Positions 1 through 8,568 of a stretch of DNA of 64,000 nt are shown piece by piece. The stretch is taken from NCBI RefSeq assembly GCF_028463845.1, contig NZ_CP116805.1, forward strand, positions 1,364,001 to 1,428,000, in the 5' to 3' direction. How positions within the stretch are numbered: the stretch's first letter is position 1; each line of letters starts with the position of its first letter. The DNA is from Gimibacter soli (GTDB lineage Bacteria; Pseudomonadota; Alphaproteobacteria; Sphingomonadales; Kordiimonadaceae). The translations under genes and the position numbers were made by a program. The notes below the pieces were generated by a model. That model did not search any database. It worked only from the letters and a program-made list of their open reading frames with translations, and was not told where the DNA came from.

Positions 1-1944
1 CCGGAAGGGCGGATCAACAGGTTCGCCCCCACGTGCTGTCACACGGGCTTCGGGGGTGACACCGGCCCGGACGATTTCAAACGTTACGGCCTCGCCGGGT
101 TTGAGGCCTACAGCCGGGTCAACCAGATAGCGTTTGCCGGCGGCTTCCACAAAGGCGCGTTCCGGCACGGGGCCGGGCACAAGCTCGACCTGCCGGACCT
201 CACCTTCCCGGAAGGGCGGGGAGGGGGTGGCAGTGGCCGCAGCAGGCGGCGGAGGTGCAACTGTTTCTGTTCGCGTCACGACGGGCTGCGGCTGTGCAGC
301 CGGGGCAGGCGGTGCTGCAGGGGCGGGATTTGCCCTTGCGGTTCCGGCGGGTGGCATCCAGTTCAGGGTCATCACACCGGGCGGAGTGAGCCTGCGGCCG
401 TCCAGAAAAACGACCCGTGCTTCCGCAGGGTTCTTCGGGGCGCCGAACTCGATGGTCGCAAGCGTACCGGTCTTGAGGGGGCGGTCGGCGGTCACCGCGT
501 AAAGTTCCCGCCCGATGCGGACAACCGGCTGCTCGCTTGCCGGGTGGGCGGTCAGCGCCACTTGCCGTGTTTCGCCTTCGCGGAAGGGCGGCGGCGGTAC
601 GGCCACGGCCTGCGTGGCTGGCGGTGGTTCGGCAGCTGCAGGTGAAGGCCCGATGCGTTCAAGCGTGATGGTGACGGGCGGTGTGACCGGCTCGCCGCGC
701 CGTTCGGTCAGCAGGGCCTCAGGGGTTGGCGTCAGCCGTGTGATGTCAAGCGTGGCGCTGTCGCCGGGGCGAAGGCCGGCGGGTGGATCAAGTGCCCAAA
801 GGCTTTTGCCGGTGTCGATCACCGGGCGAGCTTCGCCTGCGACCTCGGTGATTGTCACTGCGGGCTTGTCGCCGGGTTTCCACGGCAAGGGCTCGGGCGG
901 GGTGCGCGCATTGTCGCGGAAGCTGGCGGCGGTGGCCTGTACGGGGGCTGCGGGTGGTGCCGGAGTCTCGGCCTCCGTCACCTGCGCAACACGTTCGAGC
1001 CTGATGACGATAGGCGGGTTGAGCTGCTCGCCGCGCCGTTCGGTGAGCAGCGCTTCGGGTGTGGGCGTCAGTCTGGTAATTTCGAGCGTGGCGCTGTCAC
1101 CGGGGCGCAGTCCTGCAGGTGGCTCCAGCGCCCACAGGCTTTTGCCCGTATCGATCACTGGCCTGTTGTCACCGGGGATTTCGGTGACTGTGACGCTTGG
1201 CTTTTCGCCCGGCAGCCATGGCGGCGGTGGCGGTGCCTTTTGGTCACTGCTTGTGAAGGCCGGTGGCGGGGCAAAAATCGCTGCAGCATAGGCTTGCCGC
1301 GCCGCGCTTGGGTTCGGGGCGCGCGGGTCACGCAGGGGCGGCAGGGCAAGGTCTTTCGCCGTTGCTTCCTCAGTGGGCGGCAGCGGGGTCAGCGTCGGCA
1401 GCGGGCGGCGGTAGAAACTTGCGCTGGTTGGCGGCTCGTGCGGCAGCGGGGCGACCGCCGGGGCGTCCGCTGCTGCAGGCGTGCTCGCCGGGCTGTGCAG
1501 CGCGATCACAATGAGCTGCAGGCGGACAGGCGGGTCCACGTCGCGGCCGTTCCGCTGGGTCAGGTCCGCCATGACCTGATGGCCGGTCTCGCGCACTTGC
1601 AGGGTCACATCGTCGCCCGGCTTCAGGCCTGCATCGGGCCGAAGGGCGAAGGTGGCGGTTTCGGTGATGATGATGGGGCGGCCTTCGCGGTCCACGCTCG
1701 CAATCGGGGCCTTGAGATTGTCGCCGACGGCGACATGGGCGGTGGCGGCAGCGATGGAAACAGCAGGATCACGCGCCCGTAAAGCTTCCAGCTCGGACGT
1801 GTCGGTGCGCTGCTCCCTTCTGTCCTCATGCCGCGTCTCGGCGCCGGTCTGTTGCCGGTCGCGCGAGGCAGCTGGCACCCGCTCCGGTCCCCGGCTGACC
1901 GCCGGGGTGCCTTTCGGCGGCGGTGGACCGGTTATCTCGGCCAT
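1..1944 (-). CDS. Large Pro/Ala-rich repeat protein, FliK-like (C-terminus off window)
   Basis: The minus strand is open for 648 codons from an ATG at 1944 to the window edge, so the C-terminus is missing. The start has a good ribosome site (GAGGGAAG) about 6 bases upstream and lies 42 bases after flhG, as the last visible gene of the flagellar run. The protein alternates Pro/Ala-rich linkers with about five copies of a beta-rich module built around 'LKPGDxVTxxI' and 'PxxPP'. Two copies, at about residues 245-317 and 359-431, are nearly identical; the others, near residues 75-150, 460-520 and 580-648, are divergent. The modules resemble the N-terminal part of FliK-type hook-length proteins, but a clear fliK with its C-terminal domain lies at 14961-16754. 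It may be a second ruler-like or envelope protein. The function is unproven. Confidence 0.8.
   Translation of the reverse strand, partial: MAEITGPPPPKGTPAVSRGPERVPAASRDRQQTGAETRHEDRREQRTDTSELEALRARDPAVSIAAATAHVAVGDNLKAPIASVDREGRPIIITETATFALRPDAGLKPGDDVTLQVRETGHQVMADLTQRNGRDVDPPVRLQLIVIALHSPASTPAAADAPAVAPLPHEPPTSASFYRRPLPTLTPLPPTEEATAKDLALPPLRDPRAPNPSAARQAYAAAIFAPPPAFTSSDQKAPPPPPWLPGEKPSVTVTEIPGDNRPVIDTGKSLWALEPPAGLRPGDSATLEITRLTPTPEALLTERRGEQLNPPIVIRLERVAQVTEAETPAPPAAPVQATAASFRDNARTPPEPLPWKPGDKPAVTITEVAGEARPVIDTGKSLWALDPPAGLRPGDSATLDITRLTPTPEALLTERRGEPVTPPVTITLERIGPSPAAAEPPPATQAVAVPPPPFREGETRQVALTAHPASEQPVVRIGRELYAVTADRPLKTGTLATIEFGAPKNPAEARVVFLDGRRLTPPGVMTLNWMPPAGTARANPAPAAPPAPAAQPQPVVTRTETVAPPPPAAATATPSPPFREGEVRQVELVPGPVPERAFVEAAGKRYLVDPAVGLKPGEAVTFEIVRAGVTPEARVTARGGEPVDPPFR
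652..1212 (-). repeat. Near-identical tandem module within the left-edge protein
   Basis: Two copies, about 994-1212 and 652-870, are separated by a Pro/Ala linker, with a period of about 114 codons. Both contain 'RPVIDTGKSLWAL', 'PPAGLRPGDSATL' and 'ITRLTPTPEALLTERRGE'. The match is strong at protein and DNA level, indicating a recent internal duplication. Confidence 0.85.
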
Positions 1945-1986
1945 TTCCGCTTCCCTCGGTGGGCGCTCCGGGCCTTATGGCGGGGG

Positions 1987-2772
1987 TCAGAACAGGCCGG
2001 CGGCCAGCGTCTTCACATCGCCTGCGGCATCGGACTGCGGGTGGCGCGTAAAGAGCGGCACCTGCGACCGGATGGCGTCCACAATCTTGCTATCCTGCCT
2101 GATAATACCGGCAAGTGGCGGTGAAATCTTCAAAAATCCTTCTGCGGCCCGCTTGATAGCCTCGTAGGCACGCTCGCCTTCCCGCTTGTTTGCCACATTG
2201 TTCACCACGATGCGGATATCGGCTTTGGGGTCGCGCATATGCGTGACCTTCACAAAGGCGTAGGCATCGGTCAGCGACGTGGGATCGGCTGTCATCACGA
2301 CAAGGAGCGTGCCGGCCCGGTAGCTGAGAAGCGTGACGGCGGGGTCGATCCCGGCAGCGAGATCGAGGATCACATGGTCATAATCGGCGGCGAGCGCCAC
2401 CAGCCCTTTGCGGATGCCGGTCAACGTATCGCGGTTGAGGTTGCCAAGGGCGCCTGAACCCGACTTGCCGGGCAGCACATCAAAGCCCGATCCATCCTGC
2501 TCGCGGTAAGGAATAATCACGTCCTTGAGCGTGGCGTCGCCCGAGATAACTTGCCCGAGGTCGCGTTCCGGCATCAGGCCCAGCTGGATATCTACGTTGG
2601 CAAGCCCGATATCGCCGTCAAACAGCAATACCTTGCGCCCGGCGCGCGCCAAAGCCTGTGCCAGCGTCACCGAAAAGAAGGTCTTGCCCACGCCGCCCTT
2701 GCCCGAGGCGACGGCAATCAGCTTGTGTTCAAGGGGCGACAATGGGGTCGGTTGGTCACTCATGGGTGTCAT
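1987..2772 (-). CDS. flhG: MinD/ParA-family ATPase FlhG (FleN)
   Basis: This is a 261-residue P-loop ATPase of the MinD/FlhG family, which controls flagellar number and position together with FlhF. A deviant Walker A (GKGGVGKT) sits at residues 24-31, followed by the 'LLFDGDIGLANVDIQLGL' switch region and 'VILDLAAGID'. The start overlaps the flhF stop by 4 bases (ATGA), so the two are translationally coupled, and the repeat protein follows 42 bases later. The N-terminal tail before the P-loop is short and may hold the FlhF-activating segment known in FlhG proteins; that is inference. Family assignment is firm because of the flhA-flhF context. Confidence 0.93.
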   Translation of the reverse strand: MTPMSDQPTPLSPLEHKLIAVASGKGGVGKTFFSVTLAQALARAGRKVLLFDGDIGLANVDIQLGLMPERDLGQVISGDATLKDVIIPYREQDGSGFDVLPGKSGSGALGNLNRDTLTGIRKGLVALAADYDHVILDLAAGIDPAVTLLSYRAGTLLVVMTADPTSLTDAYAFVKVTHMRDPKADIRIVVNNVANKREGERAYEAIKRAAEGFLKISPPLAGIIRQDSKIVDAIRSQVPLFTRHPQSDAAGDVKTLAAGLF

Positions 2773-3782
2773 TTCCGGTTCGGGGCTTCTTTGCGGCGCG
2801 ACGGCAGGGCCGTGATGAGACGCGCCAGCGTCATCGGCGATGCAGGTTCGAGGCCATCTGCGATATAGGGGCTGCGGCTGATGGCGGCGAGGCTGAGGAA
2901 ACCGGGCCGTGCCGCCATGATAACGCTGGCGTAGCGCCGGGCTGCATCCAGCCGGGTGGCGATGAAGCGCTGGCAGCCCATCTTCGAAAAGACGCCGGCA
3001 ATTTCCTGCGCATCAAGCGGGTCGATCCCGGCGGGCAGCACCAGCACGGGCTCGGCATCCACCGCGCGGATGAATTTCAGCAGCTCTTCCAGTTCGCCCA
3101 TGTCAAACGGGTTGGTACCGGGCGTATCGATCAGGGTGATGTCTGCGCCGCCCTTGCCGTTGACGAGGGCCGCGAGTTCGCCGGGGCTGTCGGCGGTCGA
3201 TACCGTCTGTTTCATCAGCGAGGCGAAGTGATCCAGTTGCTGCACGCCGCCAGCCTTCACGGTGTCGGTGGAAATCACGCGAGTGCGGCGTTCATGCAGC
3301 ACGGCATCGGCGGTGAGCTTGGCGGTGCAGACCGTTTTGCCAGCACCGGGCGGGCCAACCAGCATCACCGGGCGGCTGGTGCGGTCAGTGAGCGGGCTGA
3401 AACGGATCGAGGTTTCAAGCGCGGTCGAGAAAGCTTCGGCAAGGCTTGCGGCATCGGTCGCGCGGGCGGCTTCGCCCAAGTGACTGGCAGTTTCGAACGG
3501 CAGGCCGTGGTGGCTGAGCACAGCGCTGACGTCAGCGATATCAAATTCCCGCATTTTGGGGATCGGGTGCGATATCTCGAACGCCAGCGGCGTCTGTTCG
3601 GTGTCGGGTGCCCTCGGTGGTGGCGGCGGGGTGATGCCGGCTTCAAGGGCAGCGGTCACGCGCACGCCGCCCACGCCTTTGCCTTCCTCGATGGAAATGA
3701 TGATGGCGTCCGGACCCATTTCGGCCCGCACCTGATCCATCACGGCGCTCATCGTTTTGGCGTGAAAGGTTTTAAGCCGCAT
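2769..3782 (-). CDS. flhF: Flagellar SRP-like GTPase FlhF
   Basis: This 337-residue SRP-family GTPase places the flagellum at the pole. The start 'MRLKTFHAKTMSAVMDQVR' is typical of FlhF. The P-loop is GPPGAGKT (about residues 144-151), followed by an ISTDTVKAGG-like G2 region and 'LIDTPGTNP' as G3. The protein is short for FlhF because the linker between the B domain and the NG domain is only about 40 Pro-rich residues. 'IDTPGTNP' departs from the usual 'DTAGR' of SRP GTPases, so switch II may be altered. It lies 36 bases after flhA and overlaps flhG. Confidence 0.9.
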   Translation of the reverse strand: MRLKTFHAKTMSAVMDQVRAEMGPDAIIISIEEGKGVGGVRVTAALEAGITPPPPPRAPDTEQTPLAFEISHPIPKMREFDIADVSAVLSHHGLPFETASHLGEAARATDAASLAEAFSTALETSIRFSPLTDRTSRPVMLVGPPGAGKTVCTAKLTADAVLHERRTRVISTDTVKAGGVQQLDHFASLMKQTVSTADSPGELAALVNGKGGADITLIDTPGTNPFDMGELEELLKFIRAVDAEPVLVLPAGIDPLDAQEIAGVFSKMGCQRFIATRLDAARRYASVIMAARPGFLSLAAISRSPYIADGLEPASPMTLARLITALPSRRKEAPNRK

Positions 3783-3818
3783 AAAGCCGGGTCATTCCTG
3801 CGTTCAAACTCAACATAC

Positions 3819-5924
3819 TCAAATCTGGCCCAGGGTTCGTATCTTGGCCTGGGGGTGGATCTCGTTCTGGCTCATCACCACTGTTGCCGGGCGGAACCGT
3901 TCGATGATCGAGCGTACATAGGGGCGCACCAAGGGGCTCGTCAACAGCACCGGGCTTTCGCCGCGGTCGGCATGCTGGTCGTAGGTCATGCGCACCGAAT
4001 TGATGAATTCCGAAAGCTTCGAGGGCGCCATTGCAAGCTGCTTCTCTTCGCCGGGCCCCACAAGGCTGTCGGCAAAGGCATGCTCCCATTCGGGCGACAG
4101 GGTGACAAGCGGCACAAGGCCGTCCGGTGTCTGGTTCACGAAGCACAGCTGGCGGGCAAGGCGCATGCGCACATGCTCGGTGATCGAGACGATATTCTTG
4201 GTGAAGCCGGTGGCTTCGGCAATGCCCTCGAGGATCGTCGGCAGGTCGCGGATCGACACACGCTCGGACAGAAGCGCCTGCAGGATACGCTGGATGCCGG
4301 ATGCCGTGATCTGGTTCGGCACGATATCCATCACCAGCTTCGAATGCTCGGTCGGCAGGTCGGAGAGCAGCTTTTGGGTTTCGGCGTAGGAAAGCAGATC
4401 CGGCATATTGTCCTTGATCAGCTCGGTCAGGTGCGTTGTCACGACGGTGGCGGCGTCGACAACCGTATAGCCCCGGAAGGCGGCTTCTTCCTTGGTGCCG
4501 GCATCGATCCACATGGCGGGCAGGCCGAAGGCGGGCTCGACCGTCGCTTCGCCCGGCAACTGCACGGGGCGGCCTTGCGGGTCCATCACAAGGAACATGC
4601 CGGGGCGCACGTCGCCGCGCCCGACCTCGGTTTCCTTCACCCGGATCACATAGGTATTCGGTGGCAGCTGCATGTTGTCGAGGATGCGCACGGACGGCAT
4701 CACGAAGCCCATTTCGCTCGCCAGCTGGCGGCGAAGCGCCTTGATCTGGTCGGTCAGCCGGAAGCCTGAGGCATCATTGATCAGGGTCAGGAGACCATAG
4801 CCAAGCTCCAGCCGCAGCTGGTCAATCGCAAGGGCCGAGCTGATCGGTTCTTCGACCGGCGTGGCGCGCTGCGATTCCGCCTGTTTGGCTTCGGTTTCCT
4901 CAAACACCTTCTCGCGTTCCTTCCGGGCCAGCGCATAGGCGGTGTAGCCAAGCGCACCACCCATCAGGGCGAAGGGCAGGAAGGGGATACCGGGCATGAA
5001 GGCCATGGCAGTGAGAAGCGCGGACGAAACGCCAACGGCGCGCGGGTAACCGGCCAGCTGGCCGAACATCGCCTTGTCGGTCTGTCCTGTCACGCCCGCC
5101 TTGGTGACGAGCATACCGGCAGCAGTCGACACGATCAGTGCCGGGATCTGCGAGACGAGGCCGTCACCGACCGTCAGGATCGTGTAAACGTCGATGGCTT
5201 CAACGAAGGGCAGGTCGTTGATCACCACCCCGATGATGATACCGCCGATGACGTTGATGAAGGTGATCAGCAGGCCGGCGATGGCGTCGCCGCGCACGAA
5301 CTTGGACGCACCGTCCATCGAGCCGAAGAAGGCGCTTTCGTCTTCAAGCTCTTTCCGGCGGCGGCGTGCTTCGCCTTCGTCGATCAGGCCGGCGGACATG
5401 TCGGCGTCGATCGCCATCTGCTTGCCGGGCATGGCATCAAGGCTGAAGCGGGCGGCCACTTCGGCGATACGGCCCGAACCCTTGGTGATGACCATGAAGT
5501 TCACGATCACCAGGATCGCGAAGACGATAAGGCCGATGACGATCTGGCCGCCCATCAGGAAGGTACCGAAGGCCTCGATCACCTTGCCGGCGGCATCTGT
5601 GCCCTCGTGGCCTTTCGCGAGGATCAGGCGCGTGGACGCGAGGTTCAGCGATAGCCGCAGCATCGTGGCGACCAGCAGAACGGTCGGGAAGCTCGAGAAC
5701 TGCAGCGGCTTCTGGATGAACAGCGCCGTCATCAGGATCATCACCGAGAAGGTGACGCTCATGGCCAGCATGATATCCAGGAGGAAGGCTGGCACCGGCA
5801 TGATAAGGACAAGGAGAATGGCGATGAAGCCAAGCGCAAAGGCAACGTCGGAGCTCTTGAGCCCGGCCATCAGGCCGGCCAACGCCGTGTTGCCTCCGGT
5901 CTTGTCGGTGGCTGTATCGCTCAT
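3819..5924 (-). CDS. flhA: Flagellar export gate protein FlhA
   Basis: This 701-residue protein is the length expected of FlhA, the large membrane protein of the flagellar type III export gate. The first 330 residues or so carry about eight membrane segments, beginning at 'VAFALGFIAILLVLIMPVPAF', and include the conserved cytoplasmic FHIPEP loop ('RFSLDAMPGKQMAIDADM'). The soluble C-terminal half, which docks chaperone-substrate complexes, follows after a charged linker. It sits between flbD (32 bases upstream) and flhF (36 bases downstream). flhB is not in the window. Confidence 0.97.
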   Translation of the reverse strand: MSDTATDKTGGNTALAGLMAGLKSSDVAFALGFIAILLVLIMPVPAFLLDIMLAMSVTFSVMILMTALFIQKPLQFSSFPTVLLVATMLRLSLNLASTRLILAKGHEGTDAAGKVIEAFGTFLMGGQIVIGLIVFAILVIVNFMVITKGSGRIAEVAARFSLDAMPGKQMAIDADMSAGLIDEGEARRRRKELEDESAFFGSMDGASKFVRGDAIAGLLITFINVIGGIIIGVVINDLPFVEAIDVYTILTVGDGLVSQIPALIVSTAAGMLVTKAGVTGQTDKAMFGQLAGYPRAVGVSSALLTAMAFMPGIPFLPFALMGGALGYTAYALARKEREKVFEETEAKQAESQRATPVEEPISSALAIDQLRLELGYGLLTLINDASGFRLTDQIKALRRQLASEMGFVMPSVRILDNMQLPPNTYVIRVKETEVGRGDVRPGMFLVMDPQGRPVQLPGEATVEPAFGLPAMWIDAGTKEEAAFRGYTVVDAATVVTTHLTELIKDNMPDLLSYAETQKLLSDLPTEHSKLVMDIVPNQITASGIQRILQALLSERVSIRDLPTILEGIAEATGFTKNIVSITEHVRMRLARQLCFVNQTPDGLVPLVTLSPEWEHAFADSLVGPGEEKQLAMAPSKLSEFINSVRMTYDQHADRGESPVLLTSPLVRPYVRSIIERFRPATVVMSQNEIHPQAKIRTLGQI

Positions 5925-5956
5925 TCTGACTTGTGTCCTTGCATCATGCCGTCTGA

Positions 5957-7345
5957 TCAGATCGGCATGCGCTGGTTATCGCCCGGCTGGGGCACATTCA
6001 CGCCTTCGGACTGATACTGGTTGAGCTTGTTCCGGAGCGTGCGGATCGAAATCCCGAGGATGTTGGCCGCATGCGTCCGGTTGCCAAGGCAATGCTTCAG
6101 CGTGTCGATGATCAGGTCACGTTCGACCTCGGCGACCGTGCGGCCGACAAGCGAGGCATTATCCGCACCGCGGTCGGCACCGTCTGCGCCGTCAGCGGAT
6201 GCCTCGGGCGCCTGCGTGTTCGTCATGCCCGACATGGCAAGGTTGCCACTGGCATCCGGCAGAAGAATGGCAGCGGTGCTGATTTCATCGCCGGTGGCCA
6301 GCAGCACGGCGCGGTGCAGGGTGTTTTCCAGTTCCCGCACGTTGCCCGGCCAGTTGTGGGCCAGCAGCACCTTCAGGGCATCCTCCGAAAGCTTGCGCTT
6401 CGGCATATGGTTCACGGTCGCATATTTGTCGGCGAAGAATTCGGCCAGAACCTTGATGTCGCCGGGGCGGTCCTTAAGGCTGGGCACGCGGATGTTCACC
6501 ACGTTCAGGCGGAAGAACAGATCCTCGCGGAAATTGCCGGACTTCACATATTCCTGCAGGTTGCGGTTCGAGGTCGCGATGATGCGGATATCCACATTCA
6601 CCGGCTTGCCGCCGCCCACGCGGTCGATCTGGCGTTCCTGGATGGCGCGCAGGAGCTTGGCCTGTAGGCGGACGTCCATTTCCGAAATCTCATCCAGAAG
6701 CAGCGTGCCGCCGTCGGCTTCCTCGAACTTGCCGATCCGGCGGGCCACTGCGCCCGTGAAGGCGCCTTTTTCGTGGCCGAACAGCTCGGATTCCAGGAGG
6801 TTTTCCGGGATGGCAGCGCAGTTTACGGCCACGAATGCCTTGTTAGCGCGGCGGCTTTTCTGGTGAACGAAGCGCGCCATCATTTCCTTGCCTGTCCCGC
6901 TTTCACCGGTGATCAGGATCGAGGCTTCGGACGGCGCCACCTGTTCGGCCAAGGCTGCGGCCGACTTCATCACCGGGTCACGGAAGATGAAGGTCTGGTT
7001 GTCTTCGGCCACGGCTTCAAGGACAGCGGCGATCAGCTCGGCATCCGGGGGCAGGGGGATATATTCCTTGGCGCCGCCGCGGATGGCAGCCGCTGCCGTT
7101 TTCGGATCGGTGTTGATGCCGCAGGCAACAACGGGGATCGAGAAATGCTCGGCGCGCAGGCGTGGCACGAAGGTCGGGATATCCAGTGTGACCTCGATCA
7201 TCAGGAGGTCGGCACCCTTGGTACGCAGGATGCTCAATGCCGTTTCCACATCCGGGGCATTGGTCACCTGGGCCCCGCGCGACATGGCGATCTGGCTCGC
7301 CGCGCCAAGCTGGCCGTTTAAAGTGCCCACGATCAACAGTCGCAT
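5957..7345 (-). CDS. flbD: Sigma-54-dependent flagellar regulator FlbD
   Basis: This 462-residue NtrC-type activator has a receiver-like domain (about 1-115), a sigma-54 AAA+ domain (Walker A GESGTGKE at 147-154, GAFTGA loop at 194-199, GGTLLLDEIS at 212-221) and a Fis-type helix-turn-helix ('GNRTHAANILGISIRTLRNKL'-like) near residues 415-445. In Caulobacter, FlbD activates class III and IV flagellar genes. The receiver lacks the usual phosphorylated Asp: the 'ADLLMIEVTLD' strand has Glu at position 51. The N-terminal acidic pair is also absent, as in other FlbD proteins. Activation is thus probably not by a histidine kinase. It lies inside the flagellar operon, between motA and flhA. A sigma-54 promoter upstream of fliK is a likely target. 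Confidence 0.92.
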   Translation of the reverse strand: MRLLIVGTLNGQLGAASQIAMSRGAQVTNAPDVETALSILRTKGADLLMIEVTLDIPTFVPRLRAEHFSIPVVACGINTDPKTAAAAIRGGAKEYIPLPPDAELIAAVLEAVAEDNQTFIFRDPVMKSAAALAEQVAPSEASILITGESGTGKEMMARFVHQKSRRANKAFVAVNCAAIPENLLESELFGHEKGAFTGAVARRIGKFEEADGGTLLLDEISEMDVRLQAKLLRAIQERQIDRVGGGKPVNVDIRIIATSNRNLQEYVKSGNFREDLFFRLNVVNIRVPSLKDRPGDIKVLAEFFADKYATVNHMPKRKLSEDALKVLLAHNWPGNVRELENTLHRAVLLATGDEISTAAILLPDASGNLAMSGMTNTQAPEASADGADGADRGADNASLVGRTVAEVERDLIIDTLKHCLGNRTHAANILGISIRTLRNKLNQYQSEGVNVPQPGDNQRMPI

Positions 7346-7389
7346 CGTCTCTCTCCGTCAGCGGGTGCGCAGCAGCAGGCGCGCATCCC

Positions 7390-8154
7390 TTATTTGAAGA
7401 ACACTACCCGCTTGGCGGGCGGCAGAATGGTGTTCAGAAGCATTTCGAGCCGGCGGGGGTTTTCCTGCCGCCGCATCGAGGTTGCCCCGATGGCATAAAG
7501 ATTGTTCACGAGCGCTTCCTCGGTGGTGCAATGCTCGGTCTTCGCCGCCAGCGGGATGAAGATCAGGTGTGCCAGCACCGCGCCGTAAAGCGTCGTCAGC
7601 AGGGCGACCGCCATCGACGGCCCGATCTCGGCCGGGTTGTCGAGGTTGCCGAGCATTCTGACAAGGCCGATCAGCGTACCGATCAGGCCCATGGCCGGGG
7701 CCACGTCGCCCGCGCGGCGCAGGAAATCCACCGCCCGCATGTGCCGGGCGGAGGTGGTGCCTGCCTCGCGGCGCATGATCTGCTCGATCTCCTCGACCGG
7801 TGTGGCATCAGCCACCAGCTGCATTGCCTTCGCGAGGAAAGGCGTGTCCTTCACCCGGGGCAGCATGCGCTCCACCGCCAGCACGTCATTTTCCTTCCGC
7901 GCTTCGACCGCCAGCCGCAGCACCTTCACGGCCTCAGCAGCCGGATCGCGCTGGCCGTGCCGCAGCAGCGTGAAAACATGGTACGGGATGGTCAGCATCT
8001 CGCTCAGGGGGAAGCTGATCGCGGTGACGGCAATGGTGCCAAGCACCACGATGAGAATGCTTTCCACATTGATGAACGGCAGCGGCGATCCTCCCATGAG
8101 GATTGCCCCGATCACCAGCGCGAAGGCCAGAATCATCCCGATCACTGTGCTCAT
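7390..8154 (-). CDS. motA: Flagellar motor stator protein MotA (PomA-like)
   Basis: This 254-residue protein has four predicted membrane segments: 'GMILAFALVIGAILMGG', 'SILIVVLGTIAVTAISF', and the pair around 'APAMGLIGTLIGLVRML' and 'AVALLTTLYGAVLAHLIFIPLA'. These match the stator subunit MotA/PomA. The large cytoplasmic loop between segments 2 and 3 contains charged residues (RRE.., RR) that would face FliG. No motB/pomB follows; the next gene, 44 bases on, is flbD, so the partner must be elsewhere. It lies 55 bases downstream of fliN and is probably co-transcribed with the rotor genes. Confidence 0.9.
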   Translation of the reverse strand: MSTVIGMILAFALVIGAILMGGSPLPFINVESILIVVLGTIAVTAISFPLSEMLTIPYHVFTLLRHGQRDPAAEAVKVLRLAVEARKENDVLAVERMLPRVKDTPFLAKAMQLVADATPVEEIEQIMRREAGTTSARHMRAVDFLRRAGDVAPAMGLIGTLIGLVRMLGNLDNPAEIGPSMAVALLTTLYGAVLAHLIFIPLAAKTEHCTTEEALVNNLYAIGATSMRRQENPRRLEMLLNTILPPAKRVVFFK

Positions 8155-8209
8155 ACGCCCGCTTGCCCCCTTGCTGCCTTCTGCCTGCGCGTCATGTGCC
8201 CTTTTGGGC

Positions 8210-8551
8210 TCAGTTGCCGTCCAGTTTGATGATCTCGGTCATGGTCACGCCCAGATGGTCCTCCACGAGAACCACTTCCCCCCGGGCGACCAGCCGGTTG
8301 TTCACATAGATGTCGATGGCCTCGCCGACCTTGCGGTCCAGTTCGACCACGGCGCCCGGGGCGAGCTTCAGAAGCTGGCTGACCTCGAGCGTCGATTTGC
8401 CCAGTACGGCCTGAACGCGCACCGGCACATCGAAAACCGGTTCCAGCTCCTGCGCGGAACGAACCTGACCTTCTTCCTTTTTGGCGAGTTCAGGTGCAGC
8501 GCTTGATGACGCCAGATCCTGCAGGCCCATGTCGTCGGTTTCACCAGCCAT
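8210..8551 (-). CDS. fliN: Flagellar C-ring switch protein FliN
   Basis: This 113-residue protein has an acidic, Ala-rich N-terminus and a C-terminal SpoA domain with 'VFDVPVRVQAVLGKSTLEV', 'LKLAPGAVVELDRKVGEAID' and 'NNRLVARGEVVLVEDHLGV'. This is the standard FliN fold at the cytoplasmic base of the C-ring, where it binds FliH for export docking. It lies 17 bases after fliH. fliM is not in the window. Confidence 0.94.
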   Translation of the reverse strand: MAGETDDMGLQDLASSSAAPELAKKEEGQVRSAQELEPVFDVPVRVQAVLGKSTLEVSQLLKLAPGAVVELDRKVGEAIDIYVNNRLVARGEVVLVEDHLGVTMTEIIKLDGN

Positions 8552-8568
8552 TCAATTCTTCTCCCCCA

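Noticed and set aside
134-1782. Open frames on the plus strand over the left-edge gene
   Set aside because: They are antisense to the minus-strand frame, which is open for 648 codons, has an excellent ribosome site and shows repeated protein modules.
2658-4769. A 703-codon plus-strand open frame
   Set aside because: It runs antisense to flhF and flhA and has a His/Gly/Arg-rich composition typical of antisense frames in GC-rich DNA.
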